Assembly: GCF_004684095.1 (NCBI RefSeq) | Contig: NZ_SRII01000012.1 | Span: 1 to 64,000, forward strand | Length of the DNA: 64,000 nt | Origin: Hymenobacter sp. UV11 | GTDB taxonomy: Bacteria > Bacteroidota > Bacteroidia > Cytophagales > Hymenobacteraceae | Direction: 5' to 3' | Shown: piece by piece, positions 44,885 through 52,359 of the stretch | Numbering within the stretch: the first letter of the stretch is position 1 | Layout: the number at the start of each line of letters is the position of its first letter | Notes under the pieces: generated by a model | Databases searched by the model: none | What the model was told of the DNA's origin: nothing | The model's input: the letters and a program-made list of their open reading frames with translations, nothing else | Made by a program: the position numbers and the translations under genes

Positions 44885-45652
44885 ATGTTCGCCCAACTGC
44901 AAGATATTCTGGACCACCCACTGCCCTCGCTGGCGGTGGTCGGCAACCTCATTATTATCGAAAGCCTGCTTTCCGTAGATAATGCCGCCGTGCTGGCGAC
45001 CCTCGTGAGCGACCTGCCCCGCGAGCGCCGCACCCAGGCCCTGCGCTACGGCATTTTTGGGGCTTACCTGTTTCGGGGGCTGTGCCTGGTGTTTGCGTCG
45101 TACCTGGTGGGCTTCTGGTTTTTGAAGCCGCTGGGCGGGCTTTATCTGTTATACTTGACTTTCAGCTATTTCCGCAGCTCAAAGGCAGAGGAGGAAGGTG
45201 CGCCCGACAAGCAGAAAAGCTGGCTCTACCGCCGCACGCTGGGCCTGCTGGGCCCGTTCTGGGCCACCGTGGCCGTGATTGAGCTCATGGACGTGGCCTT
45301 CTCCATCGACAACGTGTTTGCGGTGGTAGCGTTCAGCAACAACCTGATTCTCATTTGCGTGGGCGTGTTTATTGGTATCTTGGCTATGCGGCTGGTGGCG
45401 CAGGCCTTCGTGGGCCTGATGGGCAAATACCCGTTTCTCGAAACGGCGGCCTTCGTGGTCATCGGCATTCTGGGGTTGAAGCTCATGTTCTCGCTGCTGG
45501 AACACTTTGCGCCCGGCCACCCCGTCAGCACCTTCCTCGACAGTGAGGCCGCCGACGTGGGCCTCACTGTCATCACCATCGCCACGTTTGGGGTACCGCT
45601 GCTCACCTCGCGCTTTTTAGGTTGGCCCAGGAGGCTGGGCAGTGAGCGGTGA
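44885..45652 (+). CDS. TerC-family integral membrane protein
   Basis: A 255-residue protein with seven or so helices from the ATG at 44885. The conserved acidic motifs lie in membrane helices: LIIIESLLSVDNAAVLATLV and VAVIELMDVAFSIDNVFAVVAF. TerC/Alx/MeeF proteins export manganese or metallate other membrane proteins during secretion. The last codons (GSER and stop) are written in the repeat word CAGTGAGC that begins the 45656-45832 palindrome. Confidence 0.92.
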   Translation: MFAQLQDILDHPLPSLAVVGNLIIIESLLSVDNAAVLATLVSDLPRERRTQALRYGIFGAYLFRGLCLVFASYLVGFWFLKPLGGLYLLYLTFSYFRSSKAEEEGAPDKQKSWLYRRTLGLLGPFWATVAVIELMDVAFSIDNVFAVVAFSNNLILICVGVFIGILAMRLVAQAFVGLMGKYPFLETAAFVVIGILGLKLMFSLLEHFAPGHPVSTFLDSEAADVGLTVITIATFGVPLLTSRFLGWPRRLGSER

Positions 45653-45655
45653 AGT

Positions 45656-45832
45656 AGTGAGCAGTTAGTAGTGAGCAATGAACAGTGAGCAGAAGAACGT
45701 CATTCCGAGCTTGCCGAGGAATCTCGCTTGCGGTCGTTTGGGTGTCGTTCAACGATGCGAGCAAGATTCTTCGGCAAGCTCGGAATGACGTTCTTCTGCT
45801 CACTGTTCATTGCTCACTACTAACTGCTCACT
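45656..45832. repeat. Nested 69-bp-arm palindrome between TerC and MFS genes
   Basis: Arms 45656-45724 and 45764-45832 with one mismatch. The outer 36 bp are GAGCAGTTAGTAGTGAGCAA-type words, the inner part a CGTCATTCCGAGC hairpin, so two repeat families are nested. The outer edges touch the TerC end on one side and the MFS start region on the other. Confidence 0.92.
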
Positions 45833-45836
45833 GCCA

Positions 45837-47069
45837 TTGCTTGCCGCCTTTCGCTCCCTGGAGCACCGCAATTTTCGCCTCTATTTTGCCGGGCAGTCGG
45901 TATCGCTGATTGGCACCTGGATGCAGCGGCTGGCCGTGAGTTGGCTGGTGTACTCGGCCACGCATTCGAGCCTGCTACTGGGGGTAGTGCTGTTTGCGGG
46001 CCAGATTCCGATGCTGCTGCTGGCGCCCTACGGCGGCACTGTGGCCGACCGCTACAGCCGCTACCGCATCCTGCTTATTACGCAGGTGGCCGCGCTGGGG
46101 CAGGCCATCGTGCTGGCCGGGCTGGTGCTGAGCGGCTACTACAACACCTGGGTGGTGGCCGGCCTGAGCCTGCTGCTGGGCACCATCAACGCCTTCGATA
46201 TTCCGGCCCGGCAGTCGCTGCTCGTAGAGTTGGTCGATGACCCTACCCACCTGCCCAATGCCATTGCCCTGAACTCGACGATGGTGAACCTGGCCCGGCT
46301 GCTGGGGCCAGCCGTGGCGGGCGCACTACTCACGCTGCTGGGCGCAGGGCCCTGCTTCGCGGTGAACGCCCTGAGCTTCGGGGCCGTAATCGGGTCGCTA
46401 CTACTGCTGCGTCTGGTGCCACGCCCGCCCCGGCCGCGTCGCCCCGGTGCCTGGGAGGGCCTGCGCGAGGGCTGGGCCTACCTGCGCCAGGCGCCCGCCC
46501 TGCGCCGCCAGCTTCTGCTGATGGCGGGCCTGAGCTTCTGCGCCCTGCCCTACGGCACGCTGCTGCCGGTGTTTGCCCAAGACGTGTTTCACGGCGCGGC
46601 GGGCACCTTTGGGCTGCTCAACAGCGTGGCCGGGGCGGGCGCGCTGGCAGGGGCGCTGTACCTGGCGTCGCGGCCGGCGGGCGGTAGTCAGCGCCGGCTC
46701 ATCAGCTGGGCGGGGCTGGGGTTTTGCGTCAGCCTGCTGGGCCTGGCCCTGAGCCCGCGGCTGGGGGTAGGGCTGGCGTTTGTCGGGCTGGGCGGGGTGG
46801 GCATGATGCTGTTTATCGCGGGCACCAACACCTTCGTGCAAACCCACGTGCCCGACCACCTGCGCGGCCGGGTACTGAGCTACTACGTGATGGCTTTTCA
46901 GGGCATGCAGCCGCTGGGCAGCCTGCTGGTGGGCTGGCTGGCCCGGCACCTGGGTGCGCCGCACACGGTGCTGCTGCAAGGCGCGGCTGGCCTGCTGGTA
47001 GTGCTGGTTTTAGGGCGCGGCGCGCGGCGGGCGCTGGTGGCCCCGGCCGTCGTGGCTGAGCCAGCATAG
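45837..47069 (+). CDS. MFS transporter
   Basis: A 410-residue major-facilitator protein (enterobactin exporter/MFS_3-like group) with about 12 helices. SLEHRNFRLYFAGQSVSLIGTWMQRLAVSWLVY is the usual N-terminus of this subfamily and APYGGTVADRYSRYRILL is the loop 2-3 signature. No ATG precedes it. The best start is the TTG at 45837; a TTG at 45810 inside the palindrome is also open. Expected to export a small molecule; substrate unknown. Confidence 0.88.
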   Translation: MLAAFRSLEHRNFRLYFAGQSVSLIGTWMQRLAVSWLVYSATHSSLLLGVVLFAGQIPMLLLAPYGGTVADRYSRYRILLITQVAALGQAIVLAGLVLSGYYNTWVVAGLSLLLGTINAFDIPARQSLLVELVDDPTHLPNAIALNSTMVNLARLLGPAVAGALLTLLGAGPCFAVNALSFGAVIGSLLLLRLVPRPPRPRRPGAWEGLREGWAYLRQAPALRRQLLLMAGLSFCALPYGTLLPVFAQDVFHGAAGTFGLLNSVAGAGALAGALYLASRPAGGSQRRLISWAGLGFCVSLLGLALSPRLGVGLAFVGLGGVGMMLFIAGTNTFVQTHVPDHLRGRVLSYYVMAFQGMQPLGSLLVGWLARHLGAPHTVLLQGAAGLLVVLVLGRGARRALVAPAVVAEPA

Positions 47070-47178
47070 GAGGGTAAGGCCCGCTTATAAAAGCCTTGAT
47101 GCCAGGGCTCGAAATAACTTCGCCCGCCAGCAGCCGTTAGGAGAGTATCTACCTACTTCCTCTCGAATTTCTACCCCT

Positions 47179-47505
47179 ATGGCTGCCCCTACCCCCCTCG
47201 AACAACTCGATACCACCCTGGATTCTTTGCAGGGCGGCTTGATTAAAATAACCGATGCGGCCCACGAGGACTTGGCCGGCTGGATTAAAACCCTGCACGG
47301 CAATAAGGACCTCGCGCCCATTGCCACCGAGCTACAGGTGCTGCAAGACGCCATCACGGCCAACCACCGCGGCGGCATTGCCGACAGCCTGAGCAAGCTC
47401 AGCGAGCAAACCAAGGGCGCGGCTATCACGGCTACCCCCGACGCCCAGAGCAAGCTGTTTCAGCTCAGCGATGGGCTCAAGCTGGCGGCCGGCCAGGTAG
47501 GCTAG
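47179..47505 (+). CDS. Small hypothetical helical protein
   Basis: A 108-residue soluble protein, helical throughout (LEQLDTTLDSLQGGLIKI; AAHEDLAGWIKTLHG; IADSLSKLSEQTKG), with no signal, Cys or catalytic motif. It looks like a small helical bundle. The family is not recognised. Before the cassette at 47.6-49.5 kb arrived, this gene would have been the direct convergent neighbour of tdh. Confidence 0.65.
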   Translation: MAAPTPLEQLDTTLDSLQGGLIKITDAAHEDLAGWIKTLHGNKDLAPIATELQVLQDAITANHRGGIADSLSKLSEQTKGAAITATPDAQSKLFQLSDGLKLAAGQVG

Positions 47506-47562
47506 CTGCCCCGTTGCGCTTGGTATCAGCCTTGGCTACTCCCCGTGGCCAGGGGTTTTTAT

Positions 47563-47599
47563 GCGCCCTACGCGGGCTCCAACTCGCGCAGGTGCGCCA
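47563..47599. repeat. Displaced copy of the tdh 3' end (left direct repeat)
   Basis: 37 bp matching 49525-49561 at 34 positions. Read on the minus strand it encodes AHLRELEPA and a stop, identical to the C-terminus of the threonine dehydrogenase. The three differences are synonymous. Confidence 0.93.
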
Positions 47600-47645
47600 T
47601 ATTTCCCATTCGAGTGGCCAGCCCACATTCTTAAGCAGAGATACG

Positions 47646-48227
47646 CTACCTGAATTGAGCATCAAAAGCTGCGAAGTAGCGGCAGTTAGCCAAAAGCTTT
47701 TCGTAGTTGGCATCGGCAAGTAGCCCTGCGCAGTGGCCTTCATCGTAGCGCGTCCGACAGCCAGCCGTAGCATCCTTCAAAAACTGAGCAGGATTAGGAA
47801 TAGTGGTCGGGTCGGCGGGCACTTGGCAGATACAGCCATATTTTTTGTTAAACGGCCCTGCGTCGGCCGCAATCAGAGCTTCCATCGCCTCCACGTTGAG
47901 TAAGAAAACACTTTTCTGCTCAAACCCCCGGTTAATTTTACGAAAGAAAAGCAACCGCTCTAGCCGCTTTGGTCGGTTGCTCGCGGGCGCATCCAGGTCG
48001 CGAGTCACTACCACCAAATCGGGTTTCTGAAAGCGGTAATTGGCTCGCACAATGTGCTGAAATTTGGGGCTGTCTAACTGAGTGCCCGTAATCTCAGGGC
48101 TGATAATGACGAAGCGCACCCACTCACCATAGCGCCGCCCCAGCAACGCCCGTAGTGACTCCGTATCGTTGGGTGACTCACCTAACAGCCCTACTACAAG
48201 ACTGCTTTTTGCTTCCGCTTGTGCCAT
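47646..48227 (-). CDS. TOPRIM-like (DUF4276-like) putative nuclease, partner of the ATPase
   Basis: A 193-residue protein with a TOPRIM-like layout: LVVGLLGESPNDTESL with Glu17, VVVTRDLDAPAS with Asp77 and Asp79 (the DxD metal site), NVEAMEALIAAD with Glu113, and a closing YDEGHCAGLLADANYEKLLANCRYF helix. DUF4276 and related RloB/OLD-type TOPRIM proteins pair with AAA ATPases in phage-defence loci. The gene starts 4 bases after the ATPase stop codon, so they are co-translated. The family name is my reading of motifs and needs a profile search. Confidence 0.72.
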   Translation of the reverse strand: MAQAEAKSSLVVGLLGESPNDTESLRALLGRRYGEWVRFVIISPEITGTQLDSPKFQHIVRANYRFQKPDLVVVTRDLDAPASNRPKRLERLLFFRKINRGFEQKSVFLLNVEAMEALIAADAGPFNKKYGCICQVPADPTTIPNPAQFLKDATAGCRTRYDEGHCAGLLADANYEKLLANCRYFAAFDAQFR

Positions 48228-48231
48228 TGAA

Positions 48232-49503
48232 CTAAGCCGTTTCGACTTCTTCCAAATACGAGTAGCGCCAGTAGTCGCTTAGGAAGCCCACTTCTTTCAT
48301 ATATACACGGGCTTGGTCCTGCTTTTCCTCGGTTAGCTTATGAAACTGCGTACCCTTTTTGGGGTCGAGTGAGCAGATGCTGATACGGTCTAGTTCATCG
48401 GCCCCCAGCATATCCAATACTTGGGGCGCGTGGGTCGTCATTATTACCTGGCTCGTGCGCGACACTTCGCGAATGAGTTGAAGCAAGCTGTGAAGTTGAG
48501 AGTGGTGGATACCCAATTCGGGTTCTTCAAGCAGGATGGTGCGGGGAGAAGTATGTAGCTTAAAATTCGGCGATGCTGACTGCTGTTGCTCGAAACGAGC
48601 AACTGGCATCTGCAATTGCGTAATAAGATAGAGTATGCGTTTGGTGCCATCTGATAAGGCAGAGAAGGGAAGCCAACTGCCTGCTATCGAGTACTCCAAG
48701 ACCAAGCCTTTAACCAGTATTTCCTGCTGGGCAGCATTGTCATAAATTTGAAAGGTATTGCTGAGGCGAATCTGCCCGATAGGCGAATACTGCGCTAAGT
48801 AGGGATTAAGAAAATCCAGGTAGCTAGTAAATACCTGCGTTATCTCCGTGCGAGCCTCCTCGACTGAGAACAAGGCAGCAGGGGAATTCACTTTATTGTA
48901 CCGACGTCTGCGGCTAAAAGAAAAACGAAGTGTATTAAATAAATACTTGATTAATAATGACTGATTCAGTAAATAAGAGGTATCATCTAACGAGTCCGTT
49001 TGCACTCTGAATGACTGACCATATACTAAGCCAACTGGGATATCTGCTAGTGGCATTCTGTGCAACGGCGTACCATGCTGCGCCAAAATGGTTTCAGGTA
49101 ACTTGTCTTCTAAGTCAATGGACATCAACGCCTCATACATATCCTCTCCCGTACTCTTTTTAGTGCCGTAGATAGTATGAACCGTCAAAAGGGAAGCGTT
49201 ATCCTTGCGAAAACTCGGCGCTAATTCTTCAGATATTGTTGGTTGCTGAAAAGTAATTAAAAGGTCTTCATCATACCTTAAAACCACTTCGCAGCCTACC
49301 CCTACAGTATGAATCGCAAACGGGTCCATAAGCTGGCTAGTCAGACTTAGAAACCGTGTCTTTCCTACTCCGTTCGGCCCAATTATAATATTCAGTCCCG
49401 GCTTAAAATCTGCTTTTGCATCGCGCAAGGGCGCATAATCACGAATCCGTACCTGCTTGAGGTAGGGCACACTGGCAGCCGCAGAATTAGGTTTTTCAGG
49501 CAT
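48232..49503 (-). CDS. AAA/ABC-type ATPase (OLD/RecF-like), putative defence ATPase
   Basis: A 423-residue ATPase: Walker A GPNGVGKT (residues 42-49), ABC-signature-like LSDGTKRIL, Walker B TILLEEPELGIHH, and the switch His in MTTHAPQVLDM. The layout is that of OLD/AAA_21 ATPases, but without a C-terminal TOPRIM domain; the separate 193-residue partner supplies that. No signal or membrane segment. By eye the gene is near 45 percent GC against about 60 percent around it. It is bracketed with its partner by duplicated tdh ends, so it is probably acquired. A -7 box lies just upstream. Confidence 0.88.
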   Translation of the reverse strand: MPEKPNSAAASVPYLKQVRIRDYAPLRDAKADFKPGLNIIIGPNGVGKTRFLSLTSQLMDPFAIHTVGVGCEVVLRYDEDLLITFQQPTISEELAPSFRKDNASLLTVHTIYGTKKSTGEDMYEALMSIDLEDKLPETILAQHGTPLHRMPLADIPVGLVYGQSFRVQTDSLDDTSYLLNQSLLIKYLFNTLRFSFSRRRRYNKVNSPAALFSVEEARTEITQVFTSYLDFLNPYLAQYSPIGQIRLSNTFQIYDNAAQQEILVKGLVLEYSIAGSWLPFSALSDGTKRILYLITQLQMPVARFEQQQSASPNFKLHTSPRTILLEEPELGIHHSQLHSLLQLIREVSRTSQVIMTTHAPQVLDMLGADELDRISICSLDPKKGTQFHKLTEEKQDQARVYMKEVGFLSDYWRYSYLEEVETA

Positions 49504-49511
49504 AGGAGTAA

Positions 49512-49519
49512 CAAAAATA
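49512..49519 (-). promoter_or_regulatory. -7 box of the ATPase cassette
   Basis: On the minus strand TATTTTTG lies 8 bases before the ATPase ATG and directly after the tdh stop and repeat. The cassette thus carries its own promoter with a very short leader. Confidence 0.55.
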
Positions 49520-49524
49520 GCTAA

Positions 49525-49561
49525 GCGCCCTACGCCGGCTCCAGCTCGCGCAGGTGGGCCA
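49525..49561. repeat. Functional tdh 3' end (right direct repeat)
   Basis: The copy joined to the intact tdh gene; it includes the last nine codons, the stop and 5 following bases. It pairs with 47563-47599 in direct orientation, 1,962 bp apart. Confidence 0.93.
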
Positions 49562-50522
49562 GCATGTCGTGGGTCATTTTTGCCAGGTCATACTCCGGTG
49601 CCCAGCCCCAGTCCCGGCGGGCGGCGCTGTCGTCGATACTGGCGGGCCACGAGTCGGCGATGGCCTGGCGGCCGTCGGGCTGGTAGCTGACGTGGAAATC
49701 CGGGATTTTCTGCTGAATGGCGGCCGTGATTTCTTGGGGCGAGAAGCTCATGGCGCCCAGGTTGTAGCTGGTGCGCACCTTGATGCGGTCGGCCGGGGCG
49801 TGCATGAGGTCGAGCGTGGCCTGGAGGGCATCGGGCATGTACATCATGGGCAGATACGTGTCTTCTTTAAGGAAGCACTCGAAATCTTCGCCGGCCACGG
49901 CCTTGTGGAAGATGTCCACGGCGTAGTCGGTGGTGCCGCCGCCGGGCAGGCTCTTGTAGCCGATGAGGCCGGGGTAGCGCAGGCTGCGCACGTCGAGGCC
50001 GTGGTGGCGGTGGTACCACTCGCACCACTGCTCGCCGGCCAGCTTGCTGATGCCGTACACCGTGTTGGGGTTCATGATGGTGGTTTGGGGCGTGTGCTCG
50101 CGGGGCGTGTCGGGCCCAAACACGGCGATGGAGCTAGGCCAGTACACTTGCGGCACCTGGTACTGCACGGCCAGGTTCAGCACGTTCAGCAGGCCATCCA
50201 TATTCAGCTTCCAGGCAAATAGCGGGTCCTTTTCGGCGGTGGCCGAGAGCAGGGCGGCGAGGTGGTATATCTGCACCGGGCGGTACTGCGCTATTAGTGC
50301 TTCGAGGCGCGGCTTATCGAGCACGTCGAGCAGCTCGAAGGGGCCGCCGGCCAGGGCGTCGGGATTTTTGGGGGCGCGCACGTCGGCGGCGATTACGGCC
50401 TCGGGGGCGTAGCGCTGGCGCAGGGCGGCCGTGAGCTCCAGCCCAAGCTGGCCGCAGGCGCCAATGACGAGCACGGTGCCGGGTGTTCGGGGGGTAGCGG
50501 GTTCGCGGGGTGAGGTAGTCAT
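49530..50522 (-). CDS. tdh: Short-chain type L-threonine 3-dehydrogenase
   Basis: A 330-residue extended-SDR protein from the ATG at 50522 (an upstream TTG at 50531 is less likely). NAD site VLVIGACGQLGLEL, catalytic YGISK, and RYPGLIGYKSLPGGGTTDYAVDIF is characteristic of the UDP-galactose-epimerase-like threonine dehydrogenases. It oxidises threonine to 2-amino-3-ketobutyrate, which Kbl (52.4 kb) cleaves to glycine and acetyl-CoA. Its 3' end is duplicated beyond the ATPase cassette. The symbol follows function; the protein is unrelated to the zinc-dependent E. coli Tdh. Confidence 0.92.
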   Translation of the reverse strand: MTTSPREPATPRTPGTVLVIGACGQLGLELTAALRQRYAPEAVIAADVRAPKNPDALAGGPFELLDVLDKPRLEALIAQYRPVQIYHLAALLSATAEKDPLFAWKLNMDGLLNVLNLAVQYQVPQVYWPSSIAVFGPDTPREHTPQTTIMNPNTVYGISKLAGEQWCEWYHRHHGLDVRSLRYPGLIGYKSLPGGGTTDYAVDIFHKAVAGEDFECFLKEDTYLPMMYMPDALQATLDLMHAPADRIKVRTSYNLGAMSFSPQEITAAIQQKIPDFHVSYQPDGRQAIADSWPASIDDSAARRDWGWAPEYDLAKMTHDMLAHLRELEPA

Positions 50523-50643
50523 GAGGAGCAAAGCGGGGGTGAGAGGGGGTAGGAAGAGCGTGCTGCAAAGATACGGCCAGGGGTAGGGGCAGGATTAGCG
50601 GCCGCCGGCCCCGCCGGCCCGGCCCGGCAATATCTTGCGGCTG

Positions 50644-51726
50644 ATGATGACCCGTTTCCGGTTTTTAGTGGGGCTGCTGCTGCTGGCCCTGGCGGCCCGC
50701 GCCCAGGCCCCTACCCCCCTGCCCTACCGCAACCTGGTGCTGGAGGGCGGCGGCATCCGGGGCATTGCCTACGGCGGGGCCTTGCAGGAGCTGGAAAGCC
50801 GGGGCGTGCTGGCGAGCATCGGGCGGGTGGGCGGCACCTCGGCGGGGGCCATTCAGGCGGCGCTGCTGGCGGTGGGCTACTCGGCCCAGGAAATTATCGA
50901 CGTGGTAAACGCTACCCCCGTGCAGCAGCTCAACGATGGCCGCTTCATCTTTTTTGGCGGCACGCACCGGCTGGTGAAGCAGTACGGCTGGTACCGCGGC
51001 GACGAGTTCAGTCGCTACCTCAGCGAGCTGGTGGCCCGCAAAACCCAGCGCCCCAACCTTACCCTGGGCGAGCTGCACGCGCTGGCCCAGGCGCAGCCCG
51101 GCCGCTTCCGCGACCTCTACACCACGGGCACCAACCTCACCACCCAGCGCACGCAGGTATTCAGCCACGAAACCACGCCCACCATGCGCGTGGCCGACGC
51201 CGTGCGCATCAGCATGAGCATTCCGCTGTATTTCCGGGCCGTGCTACTCGATGCGGAGAACCACGTCATCACCGGCCCGCCTACCCCCGGCCAGCCCGTG
51301 CAAGTGCTCGTGGATGGCGGCCTGCTGGCCAATTACCCCATCGACCTCTTCGACAAGCCGCGCTACCTGCCCGCCGGCCCGGCCCCTACCCCCGATGCGC
51401 GCGGCAACGTGTACAACCCCGAAACGCTGGGCCTGCGCCTTGACCGCGCCGAACAGATTGCCTACGACACCACCGCCACCGGCCGCCAGCAGCTGGCGCC
51501 CTACGCCGTGCACGACTTCAGCACCTACGTGGGCGCCCTCTACACCGTGGCCCTCGAAAACCTCAACCCCATGCAGCCCGCCGACTGGCAGCGCACCATC
51601 AGCATCAACTTCCTGGGGTTCAGCCCAAAGATTAAACGGATTTCCAGCGCCCAGAAGCAGCAGCTCATGGCCAGCGGCCGGGCTGGCGTGCAGGCGTTTT
51701 TTGCCGGGCGCAACAAGCTCAAATAG
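50644..51726 (+). CDS. Patatin-like phospholipase
   Basis: A 360-residue exported protein (FLVGLLLLALAARAQAP signal peptide) with the patatin catalytic set: oxyanion loop EGGGIRGIAYGGAL, nucleophile GGTSAGAIQAALL, and catalytic Asp in VLVDGGLLANYP. It should hydrolyse acyl ester bonds of lipids in the periplasm or outside. The ATG at 50644 or 50647 is the start; a TATCTTGC box lies just before. It is divergent from tdh. Confidence 0.92.
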   Translation: MMTRFRFLVGLLLLALAARAQAPTPLPYRNLVLEGGGIRGIAYGGALQELESRGVLASIGRVGGTSAGAIQAALLAVGYSAQEIIDVVNATPVQQLNDGRFIFFGGTHRLVKQYGWYRGDEFSRYLSELVARKTQRPNLTLGELHALAQAQPGRFRDLYTTGTNLTTQRTQVFSHETTPTMRVADAVRISMSIPLYFRAVLLDAENHVITGPPTPGQPVQVLVDGGLLANYPIDLFDKPRYLPAGPAPTPDARGNVYNPETLGLRLDRAEQIAYDTTATGRQQLAPYAVHDFSTYVGALYTVALENLNPMQPADWQRTISINFLGFSPKIKRISSAQKQQLMASGRAGVQAFFAGRNKLK

Positions 51727-51735
51727 CTTTGGAAT

Positions 51736-52338
51736 ATGGTTCTGTTACTCGCGCTTTCGTTCTGCTTGCTTATCATGGGACTGCCCTACGCCCTGTACCG
51801 CGATAGCCAGCAGCTAGGGCAGCTCGTGGTGCGCTTTGAAGCGCGGGCCTGGCGAACGGCGCCGCTGCTGGTGCCGTTGCTCGTTTTCCTAGGCATGCTG
51901 CTGGTGCTGGCGGGCGTGATAGTTACCCGGCCAGCCATCAGCTTACTTGCCGGGTTGAGTGCCTTCGCCCTGACGCTCGTTAGCCTGGGCTTATGCTTTG
52001 TTTTTCTGCGGCTGCAACTCACCTATTGGCGCCACGACCGGCACGCCACGCTGACCGTTTACCGCCAGGAGCAGCGGGCCGAATACCGGAATGAGGACGT
52101 GCTGGTAAGCTTTGCCCTGGCCGACGTGGTGCGCATCACGCGCTATGACTCCGGCAGCTGGGGCATCTACTCCTACCAAGTTTTTACGTTGCGCAATGGC
52201 ACCGAACTGCTGCTGACTTGTTTGATGTATTCGATGCTTGGGCCCGAGGAGCTGCTGCCGGATGTTCCGCGCCAAACGGTGCGCAAATCTGGTGCCTGCC
52301 TGCCCGGCGACGAATTAAATTTCCCAACTTTGTTTTAA
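51736..52338 (+). CDS. Hypothetical membrane protein, PH-like soluble tail
   Basis: A 200-residue protein, 9 bp after the patatin gene. Three hydrophobic segments (residues 1-16, about 45-65 and 72-92) are followed by a beta-rich soluble part (HATLTVYRQEQRAEYRNEDVLVSF; WGIYSYQVFTLRNGTELLLTCL) that resembles a PH-like fold. The function is unknown. It ends 21 bp before kbl. Confidence 0.72.
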   Translation: MVLLLALSFCLLIMGLPYALYRDSQQLGQLVVRFEARAWRTAPLLVPLLVFLGMLLVLAGVIVTRPAISLLAGLSAFALTLVSLGLCFVFLRLQLTYWRHDRHATLTVYRQEQRAEYRNEDVLVSFALADVVRITRYDSGSWGIYSYQVFTLRNGTELLLTCLMYSMLGPEELLPDVPRQTVRKSGACLPGDELNFPTLF

Positions 52339-52359
52339 CGTTATCCCTACCCCCACCCC

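Noticed and set aside
47646..49503. Identification of the cassette as PARIS or Gabija
   Set aside because: Gabija has the TOPRIM domain in the ATPase protein and PARIS uses a DUF4435 partner; the 193-residue partner here reads more like DUF4276. The exact system is left open.
47563..49561. Calling the flanking repeats attL/attR of a known integrative element
   Set aside because: No integrase, transposase or relaxase lies in the interval, so the mechanism is unproven.
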